Shown piece by piece: positions 1 to 7,924 of a DNA stretch of 64,000 nt (the stretch's first letter is position 1; each line of letters opens with the position of its first letter). The stretch is taken from the NCBI GenBank assembly GCA_963813355.1, contig CAWEYS010000025.1, forward strand, positions 1 through 64,000. Direction: 5' to 3'. Both the position numbers and the translations under genes were made by a program. Under the pieces are notes generated by a model. That model ran no database searches. It was not told the DNA's origin and was given only the letters and a program-made list of their open reading frames with translations. The stretch is from DATAGF01 sp963813355. GTDB taxonomy: Bacteria > Actinomycetota > Thermoleophilia > Miltoncostaeales > Miltoncostaeaceae.

Positions 1-21
1 TAGGCTGACGCCGCGCGCGAC

Positions 22-402
22 ATGGCAGTCGACCTGGTCATCGACATCGAGAACACCCCTGGGGCGCTGGCGCAGGTGGCGGCCGCGATCAGCGATGCCG
101 GGGTGAACCTGGCCGCCGCCACGTGCATCGGAGGAGGCGAGCGGGCCGAGCTCCACATCCTCGTCCCGCACGCCGAGGCCGCCCGGCATGCGCTGGCGAT
201 CTCCCATGTCGCCGTCACCCGCGAGCGCGAGGTCGTCGTGGTCGAGGTCAAGGACCGCCCCGGCGAGCTGGCGGACCTGACCCGGAAGATCGCCGGGGCG
301 GGAGTCGACCTCGATCTGATCTATGTCGCCACGCGGAATCGCGTGGTCTTCGGGGCGGCCGACCTCGTCGCCCTCCGGGCCGCGCTGGGCATCGAGGGCT
401 GA
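22..402 (+). CDS. Tandem ACT-domain protein
   Basis: A 126-residue protein made almost entirely of two ACT-type small-molecule-binding domains, at about residues 1-60 and 65-122. Each opens with the typical strand and glycine turn (DIENTPGALAQVAAAI and EVKDRPGELADLTRKI). ACT domains usually sense amino acids, but there is no catalytic or DNA-binding domain here, so the ligand and partner are unknown. The ATG start follows a short upstream gap. The gene converges on hypF with only 18 bases between stops, so it probably does not belong to the hydrogenase operon. Confidence 0.8.
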   Translation: MAVDLVIDIENTPGALAQVAAAISDAGVNLAAATCIGGGERAELHILVPHAEAARHALAISHVAVTREREVVVVEVKDRPGELADLTRKIAGAGVDLDLIYVATRNRVVFGAADLVALRAALGIEG

Positions 403-420
403 CGGCTGGTCGGGAAGCGT

Positions 421-2721
421 CTAGGTCCGGGAGGCCGCCGCGGCGACCGCCGCCTGGCCGTAGGCGATCCCGCCGTCGCCCGGGGGCAGCCTCACGGGCA
501 CGAGCACCCGCAGCCCGGCGCGCTCGAGGTGGGCACGTGTGCCCGCGAGCAGCGTCCTGTTCTGGAAGACGCCTCCGGAGAGGACGGCGCGGTCGAGGCC
601 GTGGCGCTCGGCGGCGAGGATGCAGGCGCGCGCCGTCGCCTCGGCGAGCCCCCGGTGGAAGCGCGCCGCGACCGCGCCCACCGCGACCCCGGCGGCGACG
701 TCGTGCGCCACGGCCCGGATCGCCGGCCGCGGGTCGAGCACCAGCGCCTCGTCGCAGGGGATCTCATAGGCCCCGCGCTCCCCGTGGTCGCACGCGGCCT
801 CGAGCTCGATCGCCGCCTGGCCCTCGTAGTTGACGCGGGCGCGGATCCCGCAGAGGGCCGAGACCGCGTCGAAGAGCCGGCCGGCGCTCGTCGTCACGGG
901 CGCCGAGAAGCCCGTGGCGGCGAGGCCGGCGACGGCGCGCCAGGTGTCGTCCGCCACCTCGCCGGCGAGCGCCGGCGGGAGGCCCGGCTCGGGCCCGACC
1001 GCCTCGACGAGCCACGCGCACGCCATGCGCCAGGGCTCCTGGACCGCCCGGTCGCCGCCCGGGAGGCGGGCCGGCCGCAGGTGCCCGACGCGCTCGAAGC
1101 CCCGGAGGTCGCCGACGAGCAGCTCGCCGCCCCACGCCGTCCCGTCGAGCCCGTGGCCGGTGCCGTCGTAGATCGCCCCGACCGCGGCCGCCGTCTCGCC
1201 GTGCTCGGCCAGGCACGCGGCCAGGTGGGCGTGATGGTGCTGCACGCCGAGGTGCTCGAGCCCCGCGCGCTCGAGCGCGTAGCGCGTCGAGAGGTAGTCG
1301 GGGTGCAGGTCGTGCGCGACCACCTCGGGCGCGACGGCGAACAGGCGCTGGAAGTGCTCGATGCCCTCGCTGAAGGCCCGCAGCGTCTCGTAGGTCCGCA
1401 GGTCGCCGATGTGGGGCCCGACCCAGGCCCGAGCGCCCTTGGCCAGGCAGAAGGTGCTCTTGAGCTCGGCGCCGCAGGCCAGCACCGGGCGCCGCGCCGC
1501 GACCGGCAGCGGCGTGCTCGCGGGGACGTAGCCGCGCGAGCGGCGCAGGAACACGGTCCGCCCGCCCACGGCCCGCAGCACCGAGTCGTCCGCCCGCGTG
1601 TGGATCGGGCGGTCGTGGACGAGGACGAGGTCGGCGATGGCGCCGAGCCGCTCGGCCACCTCCTCGTCGCGGTGCACGATGGGCTCGTCGGAGACGTTCC
1701 CGCTCGTCATGACGAGGACCGCGCCGACGTCGGCCAGGAGCAGGTGATGCAGCGGCGAGTAGGGCAGCATCACGCCGAGGTCGGGCGAGCGCGGGGCGAC
1801 CGCGGCCGCCACCCGCGCGCCCGAGCGGCGCGGGGCGAGCACGATGGGGCGCTCGGGACCGGCGAGCAGCGCCGCGTCGGCCGCGCTCAGCTCGACGAGC
1901 TCCCGGGCCGCCCCCAGGGTGGGGGCCATCAGCGCGAACGGCTTGTCCTCGCGGTGCTTGCGGGCGCGCAGGGCCGACACGGCCCCCTCGTCGGCGGCGA
2001 CGCAGGCCAGGTGATAGCCGCCGATCCCCTTGACCGCGACGATCGCCCCGGCGAGGAGCGCCGCGGCCGTCGCGGCCAGCGGGTCGCCGCCCGGGCCGGG
2101 GGCCACGCCGCCGAGCAGCCGCAGCCGCGGGCCGCAGGCGGCGCACGCGTTCGGCTGGGCGTGGAAGCGGCGGTCCCCGGGGTCCTCGTACTCGGCCCGG
2201 CAGGCGGGGCACATGCGAAAGCCGGCCATCGTGGTCAGCGGGCGGTCGTACGGCACCCCGAGGGCGATCGTGAACCGCGGCCCGCAGTTGGTGCAGTTGA
2301 TGAACGGGTAGCGGTGGCGGCGGTCGGCCGGGTCGAAGAGCTCGCGCAGGCAGTCCTCGCAGGTGGCGGCGTCGGGGGAGACGAGGGCGGCCGGCGCGCC
2401 GCGCCGCTCGCTCTCGACGATGGCGAAGCCGCTCTCCCCCATGGCGGGCAGCTCCTCCGCGTCGACGCGCTCGACCGTGGCCAGGGGCGGCGCGTCGGCG
2501 CCCAGGCGCACCAGCAGGGCGTCGATCGCCCGCGGGTCGCCCTCGGCCTCGAGCAGCACCCCGCGCTCGTCGTTCAGCACCCACCCGGCCAGGCCGAGCT
2601 CGGCCGCCACGCGGTGGACGAAGGGCCGGAACCCGACCCCCTGCACGGTGCCCTCGACGCGCGCCCGCACGCGCCGCCGGGAGCCGGCGACGGCCCGCAG
2701 CGGCTCCGGGCGGGGGCCCAA
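421..2721 (-). CDS. hypF: Carbamoyltransferase HypF, [NiFe]-hydrogenase cyanide-ligand maturation
   Basis: HypF uses carbamoyl phosphate and ATP to load a carbamoyl group onto the C-terminal Cys of HypE, the source of the active-site CN ligands. Visible in order are an N-terminal acylphosphatase domain (GTVQGVGFRPFV), two zinc-finger blocks of the CxxC-x18-CxxC type (CEDCL..CTNCG; CPACR..CAACG), a YrdC-like domain (KGIGGYHLAC, RKHREDKPF, TSGNVSDEPI) and a Kae1-like carbamoyltransferase domain (VQHHHAHLAA, LSGGVFQNRTLL, PGDGGIAYGQ). No ATG lies near the conserved N terminus. A TTG just downstream of the SIS gene stop gives 766 residues, the usual family length; a GTG a little further in is the alternative. 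The reading frame stays open far upstream, but that extension is antisense noise over the SIS gene. It is the last gene of the hydrogenase operon. Confidence 0.93.
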   Translation of the reverse strand: MGPRPEPLRAVAGSRRRVRARVEGTVQGVGFRPFVHRVAAELGLAGWVLNDERGVLLEAEGDPRAIDALLVRLGADAPPLATVERVDAEELPAMGESGFAIVESERRGAPAALVSPDAATCEDCLRELFDPADRRHRYPFINCTNCGPRFTIALGVPYDRPLTTMAGFRMCPACRAEYEDPGDRRFHAQPNACAACGPRLRLLGGVAPGPGGDPLAATAAALLAGAIVAVKGIGGYHLACVAADEGAVSALRARKHREDKPFALMAPTLGAARELVELSAADAALLAGPERPIVLAPRRSGARVAAAVAPRSPDLGVMLPYSPLHHLLLADVGAVLVMTSGNVSDEPIVHRDEEVAERLGAIADLVLVHDRPIHTRADDSVLRAVGGRTVFLRRSRGYVPASTPLPVAARRPVLACGAELKSTFCLAKGARAWVGPHIGDLRTYETLRAFSEGIEHFQRLFAVAPEVVAHDLHPDYLSTRYALERAGLEHLGVQHHHAHLAACLAEHGETAAAVGAIYDGTGHGLDGTAWGGELLVGDLRGFERVGHLRPARLPGGDRAVQEPWRMACAWLVEAVGPEPGLPPALAGEVADDTWRAVAGLAATGFSAPVTTSAGRLFDAVSALCGIRARVNYEGQAAIELEAACDHGERGAYEIPCDEALVLDPRPAIRAVAHDVAAGVAVGAVAARFHRGLAEATARACILAAERHGLDRAVLSGGVFQNRTLLAGTRAHLERAGLRVLVPVRLPPGDGGIAYGQAAVAAAASRT

Positions 2722-2726
2722 GACCC

Positions 2727-3917
2727 TTAGCGCTCCACCAGCTCGCGCAGCACGTGATAGGCGCTCGCCTGGGCCTCCTGGATGCGCGGGATGTGCTGGG
2801 AGCGGGTGACGATCACGTGGTCGGCGAGCCCCTCGGCGGCCACGCGCCCGCCGTCGTAGCCGACCAGCGCGATCGTCACGAGGCCGCGGCGCCGCGCCTC
2901 CTCGAGCGCGAGGATGACGTTGGGGGATCCGCCGCTCGTGCTCAGGGCGACCACCGCGTCGCCCGGGCGGCCGTAGGCGATGATCTGGCGCTGGAAGAGG
3001 ACCTCGGCGCCGACGTCGTTGGCCAGCGCGGTGAGGATCGCCGGGTCCTCGGTGAGGTCCAGCGCCGGGCGCGCCGGCCAGCCCTGCGGCGCCGCGCGGA
3101 AGTCGGCCACGACATCCATCGCGTCCGTGGCCGAGCCGCCGTTGCCGAGCGCCAGGAGCTTGCCGCCCGTCTCGAAACAGACCCGCAGCGCCGCCGCGGC
3201 GGCGTGCAGGATCTCGCGGTTGTCGGTCAGGGTCTGGGCGCGCAGGTCGCCCACCTCGGCCGCCTTCATGAGCACCGACTCCCGCACGTCGGCCACCACG
3301 GACTCGAGGTCCGTCTCCCGCTCGGCCAGGAACGGGTAGAGGAAGCTCGAGGCGCCGGTGTCGTGCACGGGCCGCTCCTCGCGGCCCTCGAGCAGGCCGC
3401 GATGGTCGAAGAACACGTGCACGAGCTCCCACAGCAGGTGATAGAGCGTCTCGACGAGCTCCTGGCGGACGAACGGGTCCGCGTCCGGGGCGGCGAACTC
3501 CCACTCGGCCCCGACGCCCGCGCCGAAGCCGATCGTGAGGCAGCCGCGCTCCCCGGCGCGCCGCAGCGCCGCCAGCGCCTCGGGGTCGCCGTCCTCGGCG
3601 CCGAGGGCGATCACGATGTCGGCGGGCTCGGCGAGCAGGTCGGCCTGGTGCGCGAGCGGCCCGCCCTCGGCGGCCAGGCCGATCGCCGGCAGCGCGCGCT
3701 TGCCCACGATCACGGGGTGCACGAACTCGACCGCCAGGTGGCGGACGTCCGAGCGGGCCGCCGGCGAGCGGCCGAGCGCGATCAGGCGCCCGCCGCGGGC
3801 GAAGCGCTCGGCCATCCGGTGGCAGAGGCGCGCGATCCGCGGCGCCTCCGCCCCGAAGAACGCCTCGCCCGCCCGCAGGCGGCGCTCCAGGGCGGCGTCG
3901 CCGACGGTCCGCGTCAC
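2727..3917 (-). CDS. Double SIS-domain protein (GmhA-like) of the hydrogenase operon
   Basis: About 396 residues with two sugar-isomerase (SIS) domains. The C-terminal one is the more canonical, resembling sedoheptulose-7-phosphate isomerase (GNGGSATDAMDVVADF, STSGGSPNVILALEEA). The N-terminal one is more divergent (ALGRSPAARSDVRHLAVEFVHP). The GTG start overlaps the hypB stop as GTGA, so it is coupled to the maturation genes. SIS proteins recur in actinobacterial group 1h hydrogenase clusters, but I know of no established role there. Genuine phosphosugar isomerisation is possible, and so is a regulatory or nucleotide/sugar-binding role in maturation. Confidence 0.8.
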   Translation of the reverse strand: MTRTVGDAALERRLRAGEAFFGAEAPRIARLCHRMAERFARGGRLIALGRSPAARSDVRHLAVEFVHPVIVGKRALPAIGLAAEGGPLAHQADLLAEPADIVIALGAEDGDPEALAALRRAGERGCLTIGFGAGVGAEWEFAAPDADPFVRQELVETLYHLLWELVHVFFDHRGLLEGREERPVHDTGASSFLYPFLAERETDLESVVADVRESVLMKAAEVGDLRAQTLTDNREILHAAAAALRVCFETGGKLLALGNGGSATDAMDVVADFRAAPQGWPARPALDLTEDPAILTALANDVGAEVLFQRQIIAYGRPGDAVVALSTSGGSPNVILALEEARRRGLVTIALVGYDGGRVAAEGLADHVIVTRSQHIPRIQEAQASAYHVLRELVER

Positions 3918-4600
3918 GCGTGCGCGGGCCGGCGCGCCCTGGCCGGCAGCGCGACGAGCCAGTCGCGGAACGCGTCCAACCCCTCGCCGGTGCGGGCGCT
4001 CATGACCATGTGCTCCACGCCCGGGTGCACCGCGTCCAGGTGATGGAGGAAGCGCTCCATGTCGAAGTCGACGTGCGGCAGCAGGTCGATCTTGTTGACG
4101 AGCACCAGCTCGCAGGCGCGGAACATGAGCGGGTACTTGAGCGGCTTGTCCTCGCCCTCGGCCACCGAGGAGACCATCACCCGCGCGTCCTCGCCGATGC
4201 GGAACTCCGCGGGGCACACCAGGTTGCCGACGTTCTCGACGATCAGGAGGTCGAGGTCGTCGAGCGGCAGCGCGGGCAGCGCCGAGCGGACCATGTTGGC
4301 GTCGAGGTGGCACTCGCCGCCGAACCCGGCGTCGGTGTTGAGCTGGATGACCGGGACGTGCAGCGAGGCGAGCCGGTCGGCGTCGAGGGTGCCCTGCACG
4401 TCGCCCTCGAGCACGCCGACGCGCACGTCGCCGAGATCGCCGAGCACCCGCTCCAGCACCGAGGTCTTCCCCGCCCCCGGCGCGCTCATCATGTTGACCA
4501 CCGTGACGCCCGACCGGTCGAAGTCCGCGCGGTTGGCGCCGGCGATCGTCGCGTTGGCGTCGAGGGCATCCTCGACGACCCTCACCCTCACGCGGTGCAT
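3914..4600 (-). CDS. hypB: Nickel-insertion GTPase HypB
   Basis: HypB is the SIMIBI-class GTPase that works with HypA to insert nickel into the hydrogenase large subunit. The P-loop is MMSAPGAGKTSVLERVL, followed by the metal/switch segment LEGDVQGTLDADRL, FGGECHLDANM and the guanine-specificity motif NKIDLLP. It lacks the His-rich nickel-storage N terminus seen in some HypBs. Two starts are possible: ATG at 4600, giving 228 residues, or GTG at 4591, which forms a GTGA overlap with the hypA stop. The ATG is reported here. It is coupled to hypA upstream and to the SIS gene downstream. Confidence 0.93.
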   Translation of the reverse strand: MHRVRVRVVEDALDANATIAGANRADFDRSGVTVVNMMSAPGAGKTSVLERVLGDLGDVRVGVLEGDVQGTLDADRLASLHVPVIQLNTDAGFGGECHLDANMVRSALPALPLDDLDLLIVENVGNLVCPAEFRIGEDARVMVSSVAEGEDKPLKYPLMFRACELVLVNKIDLLPHVDFDMERFLHHLDAVHPGVEHMVMSARTGEGLDAFRDWLVALPARARRPAHA

Positions 4601-4941
4601 GCGCGGACCTCCTCGACCTCGATGGACGCGACCTCGAGCTCCTCGCCCGTCTCGACGGCCACGTCCGCCGAGCCGCATCGGGGACAGCGGAAGAACGGCA
4701 CGTCGATCTGCCACTCGTGCGCGCAGTCCGCGCAGCGCAGCGCCGCGGGCACCACCTCCTGATCGAGGCGCGCGCCCTCGCACACCGTGTCCCGCGAGAC
4801 GAGCTCGAAGTAGAAGGCGAGCGAGGACGGGACCACCTGGCGCAGCCGCCCCAGCCGCACCTGCACGGAGGTGACGCGCCGGCCCTCGGCGTGGCGGACC
4901 ACCGTGTCGACGATCGCGCTGCTCACCGAGAGCTCGTGCAC
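4588..4941 (-). CDS. hypA: Nickel metallochaperone HypA
   Basis: HypA delivers nickel to the hydrogenase precursor together with HypB. The N-terminal MHELS motif carries the nickel-binding His2 and Glu3. The zinc site is the pair CADC and CPRC at about residues 72-90. The length of 117 residues is normal. The start is a GTG, chosen because Met-His-Glu must be the exact N terminus for nickel binding. It lies one base downstream of the protease gene stop. Confidence 0.94.
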   Translation of the reverse strand: MHELSVSSAIVDTVVRHAEGRRVTSVQVRLGRLRQVVPSSLAFYFELVSRDTVCEGARLDQEVVPAALRCADCAHEWQIDVPFFRCPRCGSADVAVETGEELEVASIEVEEVRACTA

Positions 4942-4942
4942 G

Positions 4943-5458
4943 TCAGGGCGCCGGGTAGGCGGCGTCGGTGCGCAGCTCCGCGACCGTCTCCAGCACGAGC
5001 GCGATCGCGCGCTCCACGGAGGCCTCGACGGCAGGCGTGAGCCCGAGGCCCGGCTCCCCCACCTCGGCGGGCTCGCAGGCGATGACCTGCACGCGCCCGG
5101 GCCACCCGCCGACCACCCGCACGAAGCGCAGCATGGTCATCGGGTCCATCGAGTGCGGGTCGATCGTCTCGCCGTCCTGGATCTCGGCCGGGACGTCGTC
5201 GGGCTCGACGTCGATCACGTAGAGCGTCCCCGGCGCGCCGCCCTGGCGGCTGACGTTGACGATCACGAGCGCGCTGTAGCCGCGCATGACCTCGTAGGCC
5301 AGGTCGAGGCCGCTCGTCCCCACGTCCATCACGCTGACGCCGGACGGCAGGTCGCGCTCGGCCAGGCGGCGCGCGACCTCGGCGCCGAAGGCGTCGTCCT
5401 GCAGCCACGCGTTGCCGACGCCGGCGATGAGGATCTGCTTCTCGAGCTCACGGGTCAT
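4943..5458 (-). CDS. Hydrogenase maturation endopeptidase (HyaD/HoxM family)
   Basis: A 171-residue endopeptidase expected to cleave the C-terminal extension of HhyL after nickel insertion. It has the family opening GVGNAWLQDDAFG, where the acidic residue after the glycine motif is a nickel-sensing ligand. It also has DVGTSGLDLAYEVM, and a conserved region near CEPAEVGEPGLGLTPAV. HhyL retains a short C-terminal tail beyond the final His of its CxxC motif, so a substrate is present in the same operon. The start ATG overlaps the preceding stop as ATGA. Confidence 0.9.
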   Translation of the reverse strand: MTRELEKQILIAGVGNAWLQDDAFGAEVARRLAERDLPSGVSVMDVGTSGLDLAYEVMRGYSALVIVNVSRQGGAPGTLYVIDVEPDDVPAEIQDGETIDPHSMDPMTMLRFVRVVGGWPGRVQVIACEPAEVGEPGLGLTPAVEASVERAIALVLETVAELRTDAAYPAP

Positions 5459-6612
5459 GTCGGTTCGACCTCCACCTCGGCGGGCGTGAAGTACAGGTAG
5501 CGGCCGATGTCGCGCATCAGCTCCTGCCCGGGATCATCGTCCACCGTGACCGCCAGGTGGACGCCGTCCTCGTAGTCGCGGTAGATCCGCTCGATCGTGG
5601 CGACGCGGCCGGCCCAGACGCCGTCCTGGGGGGCCCGCCCGAACCCCGGGCGCAGCCGGACCTTGGCCCCCCGCCGGTAGGTGACGCCGTCGACCACGAT
5701 CCTCCCCTCGCCGGCGACGTCGGCGGGGCCGAGCCGGTGGGCGGGCGGGGGGTCGGCGATCGTCACCCGCCCGCGCAGGCGCGCGATCTCCTCCGGCCCC
5801 GCGGCCTCGGCGCGCGCGAGCATCTCGCGCACCGCCGGGTCCTGCTCGGCGATGGCGGCCCGCTCGGCGTCGCTCAGCGCCAGCACGTGGAGCAGCAGCG
5901 CCTCCTCGATCTCGGTGGCGTCGAACAGGTCGCCGTGGCTCTCGGGCGCGATCTTCGGGTGGTCGGGCAGGACGATCGCGGCGCCAAGGACGGCGTCGTC
6001 GGCGGCGCTCGCCAGGACGGGGAAGATGTTGACGTGGTCGCACGCGGCGACCGCCTGGGCGGCGCCCGGGCCCGGCGCGACCGGCGAGGCGAAGCGGCTG
6101 CCGGGCGCGGTCGCGACCAGGTGGGTCGACAGCAGCGAGGAGCGGAGCGCCTCCGGGCGGTCGAGCCCCTCGGCCACCGGCGTCGTGTTGTGGACGCACA
6201 TCGCCACGCGCGCGAGCCCCCCCTCCAGCGGGGTGGCGGCCAGGCGCGCGCGGCCCTGCACCGCGTCGAAGGCGAACGGGATCGTGATGCCCGTGCGGGC
6301 CAGCTCGTCCAGCGGCGCCGGGCCGAGCTCGATCCGCCGCTCCACGCCCTGGTGGCGCTCGCCGCTGGGCTCGAGGAAGGCGACCGTCCCCGCCACCGGC
6401 GCGTCCGGCGCGGCCGGCTCGAGCACCAGCTGCATCCGGGCGCGATCGAGCGTGTGCGGGCCGCCCGCCGCGTAGACGGGCGGGTAGACGATGCCGAACG
6501 GCGTCGGGGTGGCGTTCTTGGTCGCCCCCGGCGTGTAGGGGTAGAGCGCGTATCCCTCGTAGAGGAGCGTCGTGAGGAGGCGCTCGACGCCCGCGTCGAG
6601 GACGGCGGTCAC
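5455..6612 (-). CDS. Hydrogenase-operon protein of unknown function (385 aa)
   Basis: I cannot assign a function. The protein is soluble, acidic and about 385 residues. The N-terminal half looks beta-rich (residues 30-200), a helical charged segment follows (about 220-280), and the C-terminal 75 residues resemble a small beta-barrel (DGVTYRRGAKVRLRPG ... IERIYRDYEDGVHLAV) ending in GRYLYFTPAEVEVE. There are only two Cys and no evident metal motif. The GTG start forms a GTGA overlap with the upstream unknown gene and its stop overlaps the protease gene, so it is fixed in the operon between the iron-sulfur protein block and the maturation genes. A role in assembly or electron coupling of Hhy is inference from position. 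Confidence 0.7.
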   Translation of the reverse strand: MTAVLDAGVERLLTTLLYEGYALYPYTPGATKNATPTPFGIVYPPVYAAGGPHTLDRARMQLVLEPAAPDAPVAGTVAFLEPSGERHQGVERRIELGPAPLDELARTGITIPFAFDAVQGRARLAATPLEGGLARVAMCVHNTTPVAEGLDRPEALRSSLLSTHLVATAPGSRFASPVAPGPGAAQAVAACDHVNIFPVLASAADDAVLGAAIVLPDHPKIAPESHGDLFDATEIEEALLLHVLALSDAERAAIAEQDPAVREMLARAEAAGPEEIARLRGRVTIADPPPAHRLGPADVAGEGRIVVDGVTYRRGAKVRLRPGFGRAPQDGVWAGRVATIERIYRDYEDGVHLAVTVDDDPGQELMRDIGRYLYFTPAEVEVEPT

Positions 6613-7292
6613 GGCTCCTCCTCCCCCCGGAGCAGGTCGCGCACGACGTCGTCGAAGGAGTGGTGCCCGACGTCCGCCTTGCGGCGCGAGAGCTGCTCGA
6701 GCGTGTCCTCCCCCAACCGGATCCAGCCGCCTCCGGGGTAGTGGGCGGCGATCGTGCGGGTCCACACGGCGATCGGCATCCGCCACCGCGCCGAGCAGCT
6801 CCAGGGCACGAGCACGACCTGCAGGCGGTCGCCCTCGCCGGCGTAGAGGACGGTGCCGTTGAAGTGGAAGCTCAGCGGCACCTCGCCGTCCGGGAGCGAG
6901 TGGAAGTACTTGCTCGCCGCGACCTCGAGGTCGTAGGTGCAGGGAACCTCGAGCGAGAAGGCCGCCGACCCGCTGAACGTGGGGACGAGCGCGTCGACGC
7001 GCGCCCACTGGAAGGAGTGCGTCGTCGCGCCCCAGCGCTCGGGCGGGCCGAACAGCTCGACCAGGCGCTCGCGCGTCGCGTCGTCGTAGGTGCGCCGCGC
7101 CGGGTCGATGTGGATCTGGGTCGACAGGGCGATCGTGTAGACCTCGCGGCCCTCCGGCTCGGTCACGTGGAGGTGGAAGCGCACGCCCGGCGTCGCCGAG
7201 TGCTCGAGCGGCTCGGCGCCGAGGACCGTGAACTCGAGCGCCGTGGGCGGCGCGGGCGTGCCGTTGACGCTCGTCGGGGCGAGCTCGGTCAT
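6609..7292 (-). CDS. Conserved hydrogenase-operon protein (DUF6084-like)
   Basis: A 227-residue protein with no signal peptide or membrane segment. It opens with a low-complexity stretch and then a beta-rich body (ALEFTVLGAEPLEHSATPGV). It includes the Trp-rich segment around PWSCSARWRMPIAVW and a motif HYPGGGWIRLGEDTLEQL near the C terminus. I associate this with the DUF6084 family found in actinobacterial group 1h hydrogenase loci, from memory and not from a search. Both ends overlap neighbours by four bases (ATGA and GTGA), which indicates stoichiometric co-translation. The biochemical role is unknown. Confidence 0.68.
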   Translation of the reverse strand: MTELAPTSVNGTPAPPTALEFTVLGAEPLEHSATPGVRFHLHVTEPEGREVYTIALSTQIHIDPARRTYDDATRERLVELFGPPERWGATTHSFQWARVDALVPTFSGSAAFSLEVPCTYDLEVAASKYFHSLPDGEVPLSFHFNGTVLYAGEGDRLQVVLVPWSCSARWRMPIAVWTRTIAAHYPGGGWIRLGEDTLEQLSRRKADVGHHSFDDVVRDLLRGEEEP

Positions 7293-7924
7293 CGCACGCC
7301 CGCCGCGTCCCGAAGGCCGTCGAAGAACCGCTCCACGGTGGCCTCCATCTCCGTCCCGCCGCTGATCCCCTCCCAGGTCGCCTTGATCAGGCCCACGAGC
7401 CGGTAGCAGTCGTCGAGCGGAGCGATGGCGTGGACGTGCGGCTGGGCCAGGCGGTTGACGATCAGCGCCTCCGCGTCGGGATCGAGGTCCTCGAGCACCG
7501 GGTTCGCGGCGACCAGGCGGCGCCAGGCCTCCAGGTCCAGCTCGCACTCCGTCGCCCCCGCCGGGCTCGGGTAGAGGGCGACGACGCCCCCGGTCCCGCT
7601 GGAGCGCAGGAAGAACGCCAGGCCGATCGGGATCTCGAACGCCGCCCACAGCTCGTCCGAGAGCTCGAGGCCCTCGAGCCAGACCGTGCGCGAGCCCGTC
7701 GGCCGGTAGCGCGCCTCGCCCGAGCGCATCGCCCAGCAGGTGGGGCAGACGCACACGATCCTCCGCTCCTCCAGATCGAGCAGGTGCTTGTGCTCGGACG
7801 GCAGGGATATGGGGCAGAGCTCGCAGCGACCGCCCTCGCTGCTCGCCTCCGGGGGCCGCGGGCCCGCCGGCTCGCGCGCGAAGCGCTTGAGGCCCGCGAC
7901 GAGCGAGGGCTGCGGCCCCCTCAT
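7289..7924 (-). CDS. Conserved hydrogenase-operon protein with Cys pairs (DUF5947-like)
   Basis: A 211-residue protein. After a short basic leader there is a split metal-binding-like motif, CELCPISLPSEHKHLLDL then CVCPTCW, about 27 residues apart, which could bind zinc or an iron-sulfur cluster. The remainder is mixed alpha/beta with LLYPSPAG-like and LAQPHVHAIAPLDDCYRLVG segments. It resembles the DUF5947 family of hydrogenase clusters (recalled, not searched). It begins with ATG overlapping the stop of the NifU-like gene and ends overlapping the next gene. It is a candidate accessory or electron-transfer factor for Hhy. Confidence 0.7.
   Translation of the reverse strand: MRGPQPSLVAGLKRFAREPAGPRPPEASSEGGRCELCPISLPSEHKHLLDLEERRIVCVCPTCWAMRSGEARYRPTGSRTVWLEGLELSDELWAAFEIPIGLAFFLRSSGTGGVVALYPSPAGATECELDLEAWRRLVAANPVLEDLDPDAEALIVNRLAQPHVHAIAPLDDCYRLVGLIKATWEGISGGTEMEATVERFFDGLRDAAGVR

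Noticed and set aside
2722..3504. Upstream extension of the hypF frame over the SIS gene, which would give a 1027-residue protein
   Set aside because: The extra ~260 residues are Arg/Ala/Gly-rich with no HypF homology, and overlap a well-conserved SIS protein on the same strand in another frame. The acylphosphatase start fits a TTG just downstream of the SIS stop.
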